Assembly (NCBI GenBank): GCA_964187655.1
Contig: CAXLMP010000108.1
Coordinates: forward strand, 1 to 64,000
Length of the DNA stretch: 64,000 bases
Direction of reading: 5' to 3'
Source: Lentimonas sp002292345
GTDB taxonomy: Bacteria > Verrucomicrobiota > Verrucomicrobiia > Opitutales > Coraliomargaritaceae
Position numbers and translations under genes: made by a program. The notes beneath the pieces were generated by a model that was not told where the DNA came from, made no database searches, and was given only the letters and a program-made list of their open reading frames with translations. Positions 17,108 to 26,988 of the stretch are shown one piece after another; positions within the stretch are counted from its first letter, which is position 1; each line of letters begins with the position of its first letter.

Positions 17108-18691
17108 TTAAATCGACACTTCTGAGTCTGCAAGCGCATCATCCTTCTGAATATGGTCGAGCGTGTAGTGAAGACCGCGGCTTTCTTTGCGCTGTAAGGC
17201 GCACTCGACCACCAAACCGGCCACCAAGATCAAGTTGCGTAATTCCAACAAGCTTTCGTCAACTTTGAAATTCCAGTAGTAGTCGGTGATCTCTCGGTCA
17301 AGTGTTTGAATACGGGTGCGTGCGCGTTCGAGGCGTTTGGTTGAGCGTACGATGCCAACATAATCCCACATCGTGCGCTTCACTTCATCCCAATTGTGCA
17401 GGAGTACTACGCGCTCATCCGAATCGCGCACGTCGCCATCGACCCAAGTCGGCAATTCAATTGGGGCTGCGGTTGACGCCTGCAAATACTCGCCGACTGC
17501 CGCTGCCCCGCGATTTGCCATGACCACCGCTTCGAGCAACGAATTACTCGCTAAACGGTTCGCTCCATGCAACCCGGTGCAGGCCACTTCACCACAGGCA
17601 TAGAGTCCCGCCAACGATGTCTCACCACTCAAATTGGTCTTCACGCCACCACACAAATAATGCGCTGCTGGCACCACTGGTATCATATCTTTTTCTAGTG
17701 CGATGCCCTGCTTTAGGCAGAAGTCGTAAATATTGGGAAAGTGATCGTGCAACTTTTTAAGCGGAATATCCCGCGTATCTAACCAGACATGGCGGGCGCC
17801 AGATTGCTTCATCTCCGAATCAATCGCGCGGGCGACAATGTCGCGCGGCGCGAGATCCTTGCGCTCGTCATAGCGCGCCATGAAAGCTTCCCCGGCAAGA
17901 TTACGTAAGATGGCGCCTTCGCCGCGAACTGCTTCGCTAATCAAGAATCGATCCGAATCGCGTGAGTAAAATGCGGTTGGGTGAAACTGTATAAACTCCA
18001 TGTTACGCACCTCGACTCCAGCACGATAGGCCATCGCAATGCCATCACCGGTCGCAATAAAAGGATTGGTCGTGTATTGATAGACCTGACCAATGCCACC
18101 AGTTGCGAGCAACACCACGCTGGATTGAAAAGTCTCCACCTGCTCGGTTTTCGTGTTGAGCGCATACAATCCGAGCACGCGATCTGCACCCGACTGATTA
18201 AGCTTCGCCGCGGTGATTAACTCGACCGCGAAATGATGTTCAAAGGTTTCGATGTTTGGCGAGGTTGCGATGCCATGCAGCAAGGCGTCTTCGATCGCCT
18301 TGCCCGTCACATCTTTGACGTGCAGAATGCGACGCTGTGAATGCCCACCCTCTTTGCCGAGCGAGACAGTGCCATCGTCCAGTTGCGTGAAATCTACGCC
18401 GCGCTGAGCTAACTCTTCGATACTCGCCGCGCCATCAGTCAAAATCTCACGCACCGCGGCCTCATCGCACAGTCCGTCGCCCGCGTCGAGGGTATCGGCC
18501 ACGTGCATTTCGACGTTGTCCGTCTGCGAGGTGACTGCGGCGATGCCGCCCTGCGCGTAATTAGTATTCGATTCTGCGGAATTTTTTTTAGTGATAATCG
18601 CCACGCGTTGCCCCGTCTCGGCGACTTTAAGCGCAAAACTCAGGCCAGCGATTCCACTGCCGATAACGATGACATCGTAAGATTGTGACAT
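17108..18691 (-). CDS. nadB: L-aspartate oxidase
   Basis: NadB oxidises aspartate to iminoaspartate, the first step of bacterial de novo NAD synthesis. The 527-residue flavoprotein has the FAD dinucleotide fold G-S-G-I-A-G (11-16). It also has T-N-Y-A-Q-G-G-I (succinate dehydrogenase/fumarate reductase family signature), a substrate loop with F-H-P-T-A-F and S-E-A-V-R-G-E-G, and G-A-N-R-L-A-S-N-S-L-L-E near the C-terminal FAD contact. The last about 90 residues form the helical domain. No nadA or nadC is present in this window. It is followed by yjbQ and preceded by panC on the same strand. Confidence 0.95.
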   Translation of the reverse strand: MSQSYDVIVIGSGIAGLSFALKVAETGQRVAIITKKNSAESNTNYAQGGIAAVTSQTDNVEMHVADTLDAGDGLCDEAAVREILTDGAASIEELAQRGVDFTQLDDGTVSLGKEGGHSQRRILHVKDVTGKAIEDALLHGIATSPNIETFEHHFAVELITAAKLNQSGADRVLGLYALNTKTEQVETFQSSVVLLATGGIGQVYQYTTNPFIATGDGIAMAYRAGVEVRNMEFIQFHPTAFYSRDSDRFLISEAVRGEGAILRNLAGEAFMARYDERKDLAPRDIVARAIDSEMKQSGARHVWLDTRDIPLKKLHDHFPNIYDFCLKQGIALEKDMIPVVPAAHYLCGGVKTNLSGETSLAGLYACGEVACTGLHGANRLASNSLLEAVVMANRGAAAVGEYLQASTAAPIELPTWVDGDVRDSDERVVLLHNWDEVKRTMWDYVGIVRSTKRLERARTRIQTLDREITDYYWNFKVDESLLELRNLILVAGLVVECALQRKESRGLHYTLDHIQKDDALADSEVSI

Positions 18692-18769
18692 AAATTGAGA
18701 AGATAGGTAGGTAAAAGGGAAAGCTAAGAAATTGTCCTAAAAAAACTAACTTCTAAATCCTCAATTTTT

Positions 18770-19618
18770 TTAAAGTGCGATATTATCGATTAGGCGAGTC
18801 TGCTCGAGCCACGCAGCAACACAGGCCATATGCTTACCTGGCTCGATCTCCCGACCGGCAGGCTTCATCGTCAGTCGATCCACGATTTCCACGTAAATCA
18901 CGCGCACGGAGCGTGCGATCGATAGATGGTGAGTGATCTCGGCCACCACACGATCCACGCTACGAACCCCATCCTCCTGCACCATCTTCTGTGCGATCAA
19001 GAGCGCCTTGGAAATACTGAGCGCTTCTTCGTGTTGCGTATTGGTCAAATAGCGATTGCGAGAGCTAATCGCCAGACCGTCGTCGCCGCGCTTGGTTTCA
19101 CCGATAATGACTTCGGCGGGAATGTTGAGGTCCGTCACCATTTTTTGGATGACCGCGCATTGCTGCGCATCTTTCTCGCCGAAAACCGCGAGATCCGGCC
19201 TAGTAATATTAAACAATTTCAGGCACACAGTGGTCACGCCGCGGAAGTGGTTTGGCCGCGAAATCCCGCACAGTCCAGCGCCAACGTCTTCCTCATTCAC
19301 ATAGGTCGAGAAGCCCTGCGGATACATTTCTGCAACGCTCGGGTTAAACACAATATCGGCGCCCCGCTCGGCACATTTCTCTAAATCCGCCTCCAATGAC
19401 TTAGGGTAACGCTCAAAATCTTCATTGGGGCCAAACTGGGTGGGGTTGACAAAAATCGAAACAATGACCTTATCGGCACGCTCTTTCGCAATGTCGATCA
19501 ACGATAGGTGCCCTTCGTGTAGACAGCCCATCGTCGGCACTAATCCGATCAAACGGCCACTAGAGCGTAGACCGATAGCGTGAGATTGCATTTCATTGAC
19601 CGATTGAATTGTTTGCAT
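18770..19618 (-). CDS. panC: Pantoate-beta-alanine ligase
   Basis: PanC condenses pantoate and beta-alanine with ATP to make pantothenate, the CoA precursor. The 282-residue protein shows the HIGH-like nucleotide motif H-E-G-H (34-37), P-T-Q-F-G-P-N-E-D, G-E-K-D-A-Q-Q and the KMSKS-like S-S-R-N-R-Y-L. Its length is normal. It sits 78 bp upstream of nadB in the same direction and is divergent from dapL; panB and panD are not in the window. Confidence 0.95.
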   Translation of the reverse strand: MQTIQSVNEMQSHAIGLRSSGRLIGLVPTMGCLHEGHLSLIDIAKERADKVIVSIFVNPTQFGPNEDFERYPKSLEADLEKCAERGADIVFNPSVAEMYPQGFSTYVNEEDVGAGLCGISRPNHFRGVTTVCLKLFNITRPDLAVFGEKDAQQCAVIQKMVTDLNIPAEVIIGETKRGDDGLAISSRNRYLTNTQHEEALSISKALLIAQKMVQEDGVRSVDRVVAEITHHLSIARSVRVIYVEIVDRLTMKPAGREIEPGKHMACVAAWLEQTRLIDNIAL

Positions 19619-19744
19619 AACAAATTTCCGGACAAACTAAGTCCGACTGCCACTTTATCACAATAATAATCACAACTTAACCATTTAACGAACAACTCAA
19701 CTTTCGGCATGTCGCCAATATCCATTCACATTTAGTCATTAATC

Positions 19745-20989
<1,245 letters not shown>

Positions 20990-21061
20990 CGGCACATCGG
21001 CTGACACTCCATTGATGGTCGCTGTTCCAGAGGCGTCCTCCTCATCCAGACCAACTACATT

Positions 21062-21430
21062 ATGAATACTACCGAAATCACGTCACTCTTCGACCAATGG
21101 AACGCGGCTCTCCAAACGGGTGAGCCGAAGAATGTTGCCGCACTCTACGAGAACAATGCCATCTTGCTGCCGACCGTCTCCAACCAGGTGCGTCACAATC
21201 ACGCAGAAATCGAGGACTATTTCGTCGCGTTCCTCGCCAAGGGCCCGAAAGGTACTATCGACGAGTCCAACGTCCGCATCTTCGAAGATGTCGCGATCAA
21301 CTCCGGCGTCTATACCTTCGCTTTTGCGGATGGGGCAACGGTGCAAGCCCGCTTCACCTACGTCTACCGCTGGAACGGTCAGGACTGGAAGATTGTCGAG
21401 CACCACTCATCCGCAATGCCGGAGGGCTAG
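21062..21430 (+). CDS. SgcJ/EcaC-type NTF2-like protein
   Basis: The 122-residue single-domain protein fits the DUF4440/SgcJ-EcaC group of the NTF2 superfamily: a helix with F-D-Q-W-N-A-A-L-Q-T-G, then Y-E-N-N-A-I-L-L-P, and C-terminal strands Y-V-Y-R-W-N-G-Q-D-W-K-I-V-E-H-H-S-S. Function within this superfamily varies, and none is assigned. It is 72 bp downstream of dapL in the same direction and ends before a run of hairpins. Confidence 0.75.
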   Translation: MNTTEITSLFDQWNAALQTGEPKNVAALYENNAILLPTVSNQVRHNHAEIEDYFVAFLAKGPKGTIDESNVRIFEDVAINSGVYTFAFADGATVQARFTYVYRWNGQDWKIVEHHSSAMPEG

Positions 21431-21458
21431 TCTCGGAGTTCGCCTCATTGGATACAGC

Positions 21459-21490
21459 CGGCTGCGTGGTGATCGACCGCCCCGCAGCCG
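21459..21490. repeat. Inverted repeat downstream of the SgcJ-like gene
   Basis: Perfect 8-bp arms, cggctgcg and cgcagccg, are separated by 16 nt. It is one of several palindromes in the 199-bp convergent spacer. Another is ggctc/gagcc within 21575-21594. Confidence 0.5.
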
Positions 21491-21527
21491 ACATCAAGGC
21501 ACCGCACAGGGTCCCAAATCACTGACT

Positions 21528-21553
21528 TAAAGCCCTCTGCGAAGAGGGCTTTA
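21528..21553. terminator. Terminator-like hairpin between convergent genes
   Basis: A perfect 11-bp stem (taaagccctct with agagggcttta) has a 4-nt loop GCGA and short T runs at the base. It can serve the plus-strand dapL/SgcJ-like transcript, and possibly both directions. Confidence 0.65.
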
Positions 21554-21608
21554 TCCATTTCATCCGCCCCGACGGGCTCCGGCATCCCAGAGCCGGGGAT
21601 CGCGCGCA

Positions 21609-21626
21609 AAACTGCGACCGCAGTTT
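21609..21626 (-). terminator. Possible terminator of ppnP
   Basis: The 8-bp stem aaactgcg/cgcagttt with a 2-nt centre lies 4 bp past the ppnP stop. Read on the minus strand it ends in TTTT before GCG. The T tract is weak. Confidence 0.45.
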
Positions 21627-21629
21627 CAA

Positions 21630-21950
21630 TTAATCAAGATAAGTGCAGCAATAGTCCGCGCCGCCTTCTTTGACTTTCAGGGCAAACTTCGAGTCGCCCG
21701 GGACGTTAAACGAAGTGCCTGCAGCATAAGTGATCCACTCATCAGAACCGTCGAGCTTCACATCCATCTCGCCTCCGAGCATTTCCATCAGCTCAGCCGC
21801 TTCAGTGCCGAATTCGTAATCACCCGCCTGCATGAAGCCGAGGGTCTTCTTAGACCCATCCGCAAACACAACCGTGCGACTAGTGACTTGGCCGCCGAAA
21901 TACACATTGGCTTTTTTTACGATAGAGATGTTTTCAAAATTTTCAGACAT
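21630..21950 (-). CDS. ppnP: Pyrimidine/purine nucleoside phosphorylase (DUF1255)
   Basis: PpnP-family enzymes cleave several nucleosides with phosphate to base and ribose-1-phosphate. The 106-residue small cupin-like protein contains N-V-Y-F-G-G-Q-V-T-S-R-T-V, the acidic G-D-Y-E-F-G-T and the G-T-S-F-N-V-P motif typical of DUF1255, at the usual length. It appears to be a single-gene unit between a hairpin-rich convergent spacer and the metal efflux operon. Confidence 0.88.
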   Translation of the reverse strand: MSENFENISIVKKANVYFGGQVTSRTVVFADGSKKTLGFMQAGDYEFGTEAAELMEMLGGEMDVKLDGSDEWITYAAGTSFNVPGDSKFALKVKEGGADYCCTYLD

Positions 21951-22016
21951 GCAAAAGGTGATGGCGATTCCGCTAAAATTTACAATCAGGATTTACTTAG
22001 AACCGAAGGAGTTGTG

Positions 22017-22044
22017 GCACATGCTACTAGCAGAGAGCATGTGC
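22017..22044. terminator. Hairpin between the metal operon and ppnP
   Basis: A perfect 9-bp stem gcacatgct/agcatgtgc with a 10-nt loop lies 29 bp beyond the stop of the last efflux-operon gene. It has no T tract, so it may stabilise the 3' end rather than terminate transcription. Confidence 0.4.
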
Positions 22045-22072
22045 TGCGTGGACTCGCTATAAAACGAATCAA

Positions 22073-22579
22073 TCAATGCCCGCAAATACAGGCGTATTCT
22101 TTATACTCACAGCTGGGACAATTGCTCATATTTAAATAAAATGTCTCTCGCACACCCGGCGCAGCAGGAGTCGCTTTGATCTGTAAAATGATCGGCATGC
22201 GCTTCATCTCTGGCAACGCTGCGGTTGAGATTAAGCCATCACCATTTTTAACAAACTCCACCTTCGTCGGGGCACTGCGATCACCGCCGACCGCAGAGAC
22301 GACTTGATCAGCTACTGGGACGACTTGGCCATCGCGCCCTAGGAATGTAATCTGCACCAAGCGCTCGGACGTGACTAAGAACTCCATGTGCGGATCCACG
22401 ATGGTGATAAGACGACCACCATTGGGGCCGCCCTGAACTTTCTGCGCGGCAACCTTACTGGTTGCGTGGCTATGCCCGCCATTGCCCAGACCGTGTCCCG
22501 CGCTCGCATAGCAATAGCTTGTCCCGAATATGGCTAGCGTCGCAATGAGGAGAACTTTGAGCTGTGTTTTCTGTTTCAT
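22073..22579 (-). CDS. Exported His/Cys-rich protein of the metal efflux operon
   Basis: The 168-residue protein has a signal peptide (core about 8-22, cleavage near Y-A-S-A). A His/Gly-rich N-terminus (H-G-L-G-N-G-G-H-S-H) and G-G-P-N-G-G-R follow, then a beta-rich middle and a cysteine cluster at the end (N-C-P-S-C, then C-I-C-G-H). His-rich and Cys-pair termini suggest it binds a soft or borderline metal in the periplasm. It is the last gene of a four- or five-gene minus-strand operon encoding an RND metal pump, so a chaperone or sensor role comparable to CusF is a reasonable inference, although it is not a CusF homologue. The family is not otherwise recognised. Confidence 0.65.
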   Translation of the reverse strand: MKQKTQLKVLLIATLAIFGTSYCYASAGHGLGNGGHSHATSKVAAQKVQGGPNGGRLITIVDPHMEFLVTSERLVQITFLGRDGQVVPVADQVVSAVGGDRSAPTKVEFVKNGDGLISTAALPEMKRMPIILQIKATPAAPGVRETFYLNMSNCPSCEYKEYACICGH

Positions 22580-22675
22580 AATATTTTTGGGTTTAATTGA
22601 ATAAAGATAAAAACGGATGACATGAAAGTCATGCCTACCGCACCGATGGATTATGTCACTCAGAAGCTGCGGCTT

Positions 22676-25600
22676 CTATAGGCGAATAGACTTTTCGGCC
22701 GACTTTTGAAAGAAGGTATAGAAGATGGCAGGCGTCACCGCCAGGCCGAGCAGCGTCGAGCTGATCAAGCCGCCGACGATGACGATCGCGACGGGATTGA
22801 GAATTTCTTTGCCAGGTTCATCGGCGGCCATGATCAACGGGATCAAGGCGAGACCTGCAGAGATCGCAGTCATTAAGATCGGCACGAGTCGCTCTAGTGT
22901 GCCACGCACCACCATCTCGCGCGTAAATGCTTCACCTTCGTGACGCATCAAGTGCAGATAGTGCGAAAGCAGCATAATGTTATTACGCGCAGCAATACCA
23001 GTCACTGCGATGAAGCCAACCAGCGTGGCGATGCTAATATTATTCAATGTAAAACTGGTATAAAAGACCCCGCCGATCAGCGAAATCGGAATGATGCTCA
23101 ATACAAGCCACACAAAAGTGAAGGTTTTGAAATAACTATAGAGTAGGAAAATGATCAGCAGCAGAATAACCGCACACATAATAAAGATGGTACGCCGCGC
23201 TTCTTGCTGCGCCTGATATTCGCCTTCAAACGCTACGCTATAGCCTTGCGGTAAAATCAACTCCTCCGCGATTTTACTCTGCAAGGTTTCTACTACTGCA
23301 TTCAAATCGTCCGTCGTCGGATTGATCGAGACCACGAAACGACGCAGCGTATTCTCGCGCAGAATTGTATTCGGCCCCGTCGCTTGATGAATTTCTGCTA
23401 CGTAACTCAATGGCACCCGTTGCCCACTCAGTGTATCGACATACAAGTTCGACAACCGCTCTGGCGACTCACGCCACTCAAGCGGCAGACGCACCACTAA
23501 ATCATACACACGCTGCCCTTGGTAAATTTCGGCCACCACTTCGCCACCCATCAAGGAAGCCAACTGCTCGTTCAATTGCCCGGGCGTCACGCCATACGCC
23601 AGCGCACGGTCGCGATCGACTTCGATCCGTAGCTGCGGAATCATCGCCTGCTGCTCCGCACGTGCTTCTTCCATGCCCGGAATCGCCCGTGCGATCTCAG
23701 TGACTTGGTTGCCGAGGCGGCGTAATTCGCTCAAATCAGGCCCATAGATTTTGACTGCGACCTTCGCAGACACACCACTAAGCATGTGCCCAATGCGGTC
23801 GGCTAATGGCGTGCTCATCGCACTGAATGTGCCTGGGATGGTGCGCATCGTGACACGTATTTCTTCCAACACTTCCGCACGATCCCGATCAGACGTTTCG
23901 GTAAATTCGATATCAAACTCAACCGTCGACACTGGCACCACATGGTCACCACGTTCGGCGCGGCCGACACGATAACCCACAGTTTCGACTTCTGGAATCT
24001 GCAGCAGCAAGTCCTGCGCAGTATCGGAGAGTTCGGTGGTTTGCTTCAGCGAGGTACCTGGTGCAGTGGTCATTGCGACCAATGCAGTCGGTTCTCGAAA
24101 CGCCGGCAAAAAGTTGCCCCCCATTGAAATCAGCGCTGCATACGCGACTAATAGCAGCACCCCAGTAATCAGTACTACGAGAAACGGCTGTGACAGCGAA
24201 AAGTTGAGCCATGTCTTGTGAAAGCCCCTCTTTAAACCACGCACGACGAACCCTTCGGTATGCATTTTACCCGCCTTCGGGTTTAATAAAAACGAACACA
24301 GTACCGGGATGACAGTCAACGACACCACGAACGACGCACTCATGCTGACAATTGTTGCAATCGCAATCGGCGAGAATAGCCGCCCCTCCACGCCACTCAA
24401 TGCCAGTAACGGCAGGAACACTAAAATGATCAACACGGTGGCATATAAAATAGATGAGCGCACTTCGGCCGAGGCACTGGCGATCACTTCAAGCCTCGGA
24501 CGTGGCTTCGATAAACTAGCATTCTCGCACAAACGGCGAAACACATTTTCCACATCAACAATCGCGTCATCGACCACCATACCAATCGCCACGGCAAGTC
24601 CACCGAGTGTCATCGAGTTGACGCTCAAGTCCATCAGGTCGAACACCAGAATCGTGATGCCGAGTGAAAGCGGAATCGCAGTGAGCGTAATCAATGTAAT
24701 CCGCACATTGAACAGAAACAGAAACAACACTAAGCCCACTATGATGGCACCGTCACGAAGGGCTTCTTCCAGATTTCCAATCGAGAGATTAATAAAGTCG
24801 GATTGCCGATAGAGCGTAATCACTTCGACTCCTGAGGGAAGCGTCTGTTGCAGCGCCGTGAGGGCGGCTTCCACTCTCTCAGTCAAATCAATGGTATCGA
24901 ATCCCGGCGATTTTGTCACACTGAGTATCACTCCTGGGTAACCCTTGACCGCACCATCCTGCTTAATGTGCTTTGTGCCAAGACCAGCATCGCCACGCAT
25001 CGGCTCAATATCCCACACCAACGAAGCAACATCGCGCAGACGAATCGGACGATCATTCTCGTACGTCACAACCGTGTTACCGATCTCATCCAGATCAGTC
25101 GTCATCGCCAAATTACGCACCATGATCTCTTGAGCCGATTCGGTTAAAAATCCACCAGTCGTATTTTTAACTGCTTGAGCAGAGGCATCGCGTATTTGCA
25201 AAAAGGATACACCCATCGCGAGCATCTTATCTGGATCTGGCTGCACTTGCACCTGCTTCACCCCGCCGCCCATCGACAGCACTTCGGCAATTCCTGGAAT
25301 GGATTGAAGTTTTCGAGCAACCTTCCAATCCGCCAGTGAGCGCAACTCGCGCGGACTCGTCTCGCCTGTAGGATCCGCTAATCCAACCAGCAGGATGTTA
25401 CCCATAAGCGATGCGACTGGCGTCATGTAAGGGCTCACTCCTTCGGGCAATGTTTCACTCGCACCAGTCAAACGCTCCTGCACAAACTGACGCGCCTGAT
25501 AAATATCTGTGCCCCATTCGAATTCGACGAAGATTAAGGACAAACCCACATCATTGATCGAACGCAGGCGCGACACGCCCGTCACACCCATCAGCGAATT

Positions 25601-25810
25601 CTCTAATGGAATCGTCACCAGTGTTTCCACTTCTTCGGGAGCGAAGCCAGCGGACTCGGTTAAAATTGTCACCGTCGGCTTAGTCAAATCCGGCAACACT
25701 TCGACCGGAAGCTCCACCGCTTTCTTAATTCCTAGAACAAGCACGATGACAACTAAGGCCAAAATTAATGGCCTCTGTGAAAGAGAAAATCGTATGAGTT
25801 GATTTAACAT
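22676..25810 (-). CDS. Heavy-metal RND efflux pump (CusA/CzcA family)
   Basis: This is an inner-membrane proton/metal antiporter of 1044 residues, the usual size. Twelve membrane helices fall in the RND pattern: one at the N-terminus, a large periplasmic loop, a block of helices near 335-540, a second large loop, then five helices near 860-1025. Helix 4 reads A-I-G-M-V-V-D-D-A-I-V-D-V-E-N, with the proton-relay acids. It lacks the D-F-G-x-x-x-D-G form of zinc/cobalt CzcA and differs from CusA, so the metal cannot be assigned. The gene order channel-adaptor-pump supports heavy-metal export. Neighbouring His/Cys-rich proteins add weight to a metal rather than a drug substrate. Confidence 0.88.
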   Translation of the reverse strand: MLNQLIRFSLSQRPLILALVVIVLVLGIKKAVELPVEVLPDLTKPTVTILTESAGFAPEEVETLVTIPLENSLMGVTGVSRLRSINDVGLSLIFVEFEWGTDIYQARQFVQERLTGASETLPEGVSPYMTPVASLMGNILLVGLADPTGETSPRELRSLADWKVARKLQSIPGIAEVLSMGGGVKQVQVQPDPDKMLAMGVSFLQIRDASAQAVKNTTGGFLTESAQEIMVRNLAMTTDLDEIGNTVVTYENDRPIRLRDVASLVWDIEPMRGDAGLGTKHIKQDGAVKGYPGVILSVTKSPGFDTIDLTERVEAALTALQQTLPSGVEVITLYRQSDFINLSIGNLEEALRDGAIIVGLVLFLFLFNVRITLITLTAIPLSLGITILVFDLMDLSVNSMTLGGLAVAIGMVVDDAIVDVENVFRRLCENASLSKPRPRLEVIASASAEVRSSILYATVLIILVFLPLLALSGVEGRLFSPIAIATIVSMSASFVVSLTVIPVLCSFLLNPKAGKMHTEGFVVRGLKRGFHKTWLNFSLSQPFLVVLITGVLLLVAYAALISMGGNFLPAFREPTALVAMTTAPGTSLKQTTELSDTAQDLLLQIPEVETVGYRVGRAERGDHVVPVSTVEFDIEFTETSDRDRAEVLEEIRVTMRTIPGTFSAMSTPLADRIGHMLSGVSAKVAVKIYGPDLSELRRLGNQVTEIARAIPGMEEARAEQQAMIPQLRIEVDRDRALAYGVTPGQLNEQLASLMGGEVVAEIYQGQRVYDLVVRLPLEWRESPERLSNLYVDTLSGQRVPLSYVAEIHQATGPNTILRENTLRRFVVSINPTTDDLNAVVETLQSKIAEELILPQGYSVAFEGEYQAQQEARRTIFIMCAVILLLIIFLLYSYFKTFTFVWLVLSIIPISLIGGVFYTSFTLNNISIATLVGFIAVTGIAARNNIMLLSHYLHLMRHEGEAFTREMVVRGTLERLVPILMTAISAGLALIPLIMAADEPGKEILNPVAIVIVGGLISSTLLGLAVTPAIFYTFFQKSAEKSIRL

Positions 25811-25840
25811 GATCTGTAATTTTGAATGAAGATCATGCCC

Positions 25841-26968
25841 TTATCCACGGCGTTGGCTCCACCAACGCTGTGAAGCGACCAGGACGAGTAACGTCAACAC
25901 GCCTGCATAAATCATCAGTGGCAGACTCAACGCATGCGTCGCTGTCTCTCCTTCGTGATCGTGCTCAGCCTCGGCTCGCTTGGCTTTATCGGCATCAGTG
26001 AGCTCTGAGCCATCCTCATTGTGCTCGTGCCCATGCGCGGCGTCCAACGCCTCCTTCAGCGAGATATTCTGCCCGCCATCAGCGAAGCCCAAGGAATACG
26101 AGCCCTGCGTGACGACTTCATCACCAGGAAACAAACCACTTAGCACCTCGACGAATCGGTCATTGCGCTCCCCGATCACTACGGGGACACGTAGAAATGC
26201 ATTAGGTAGATCGAAATCCTTCACAAACACGACACGATTGGCAGGCCCCCCCTGAATTGACGCACGTGGCACAGCCAAGACATCCGCACGCGAATCAAGC
26301 ACTACGGCAAACTCCACGCGCATTCCCGGGCGCAGTCGGCCATCCTTATTTTCCAAAAGAAAAATCCCTTCCACTGCCCCTGCACCTCGGTCGGCATTCA
26401 CACCGAAGCGCACTAGAGTCGCTCCAAACAAAGACTCTCCCAGAGCAGGCACACGAATGTGCGCATGACTGCCCACTTGCACGCGCGCAGCTTCATTTTC
26501 AGGAATTTTCGCGACCGCCCACATGCTCGAACGATCCGAGATATCCATCAACTCGACATCAGGTTGCACGGGTTGCCCGAGGCGTATGTGTGAATTCACC
26601 ACCAAACCACCTTGCGGCGCCTTCAACTGCACCTGCGGCGGCGGGTCGCCAATTAGCCGAGTCTCTATCGTCGCCACCACATCGCCACTGGCGATAGCAT
26701 CTCCCTCAAAAGCATGCAACTCGATCACACGCCCGGCGACTCGCGAGGACAACACGGAGTGCTTCGATGGGATTTCTTCAATACGACCAATCGCAAAAAC
26801 CGTAGTCTCAAAATCACGCTCTTCCACTTCCACAGTTTGGATCCGAAGATTCGCCACTCCCGACGCATCGAGAATAATAGGCGCATCGGTAGCGGCCGAG
26901 ATTACAGTGACGCTTAGTAGCGATAGGCAGATGGTACTCAGGCTGATATTAAAATTTGTTTGTTTCAT
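25841..26968 (-). CDS. Periplasmic adaptor of metal RND pump, with His-rich tail and C-terminal helix
   Basis: This membrane-fusion (HlyD/CusB-type) protein of 375 residues joins pump and outer-membrane channel. It has a signal peptide, a barrel-sandwich segment (V-A-G-R-V-I-E-L-H-A-F-E-G-D, about 70-84), A-P-Q-G-G-L-V-V-N-S-H (second half of the lipoyl-like domain) and a beta barrel (L-R-P-G-M-R-V-E-F). Two features are unusual. The tail is rich in His and acidic residues (H-G-H-E-H-N-E-D and E-H-D-H-E-G-E). A final hydrophobic helix (about 348-366) ends in W-W-S-Q-R-R-G, predicting an inner-membrane anchor at the C-terminus. Confidence 0.85.
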   Translation of the reverse strand: MKQTNFNISLSTICLSLLSVTVISAATDAPIILDASGVANLRIQTVEVEERDFETTVFAIGRIEEIPSKHSVLSSRVAGRVIELHAFEGDAIASGDVVATIETRLIGDPPPQVQLKAPQGGLVVNSHIRLGQPVQPDVELMDISDRSSMWAVAKIPENEAARVQVGSHAHIRVPALGESLFGATLVRFGVNADRGAGAVEGIFLLENKDGRLRPGMRVEFAVVLDSRADVLAVPRASIQGGPANRVVFVKDFDLPNAFLRVPVVIGERNDRFVEVLSGLFPGDEVVTQGSYSLGFADGGQNISLKEALDAAHGHEHNEDGSELTDADKAKRAEAEHDHEGETATHALSLPLMIYAGVLTLLVLVASQRWWSQRRG

Positions 26969-26988
26969 TTAATTAAAAAATATTTGGG

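Noticed and set aside
22617..22632. Palindrome atgac/gtcat downstream of the pump gene as an operator
   Set aside because: It has only 5-bp arms and lies inside the operon between the pump and last gene; chance is likely.
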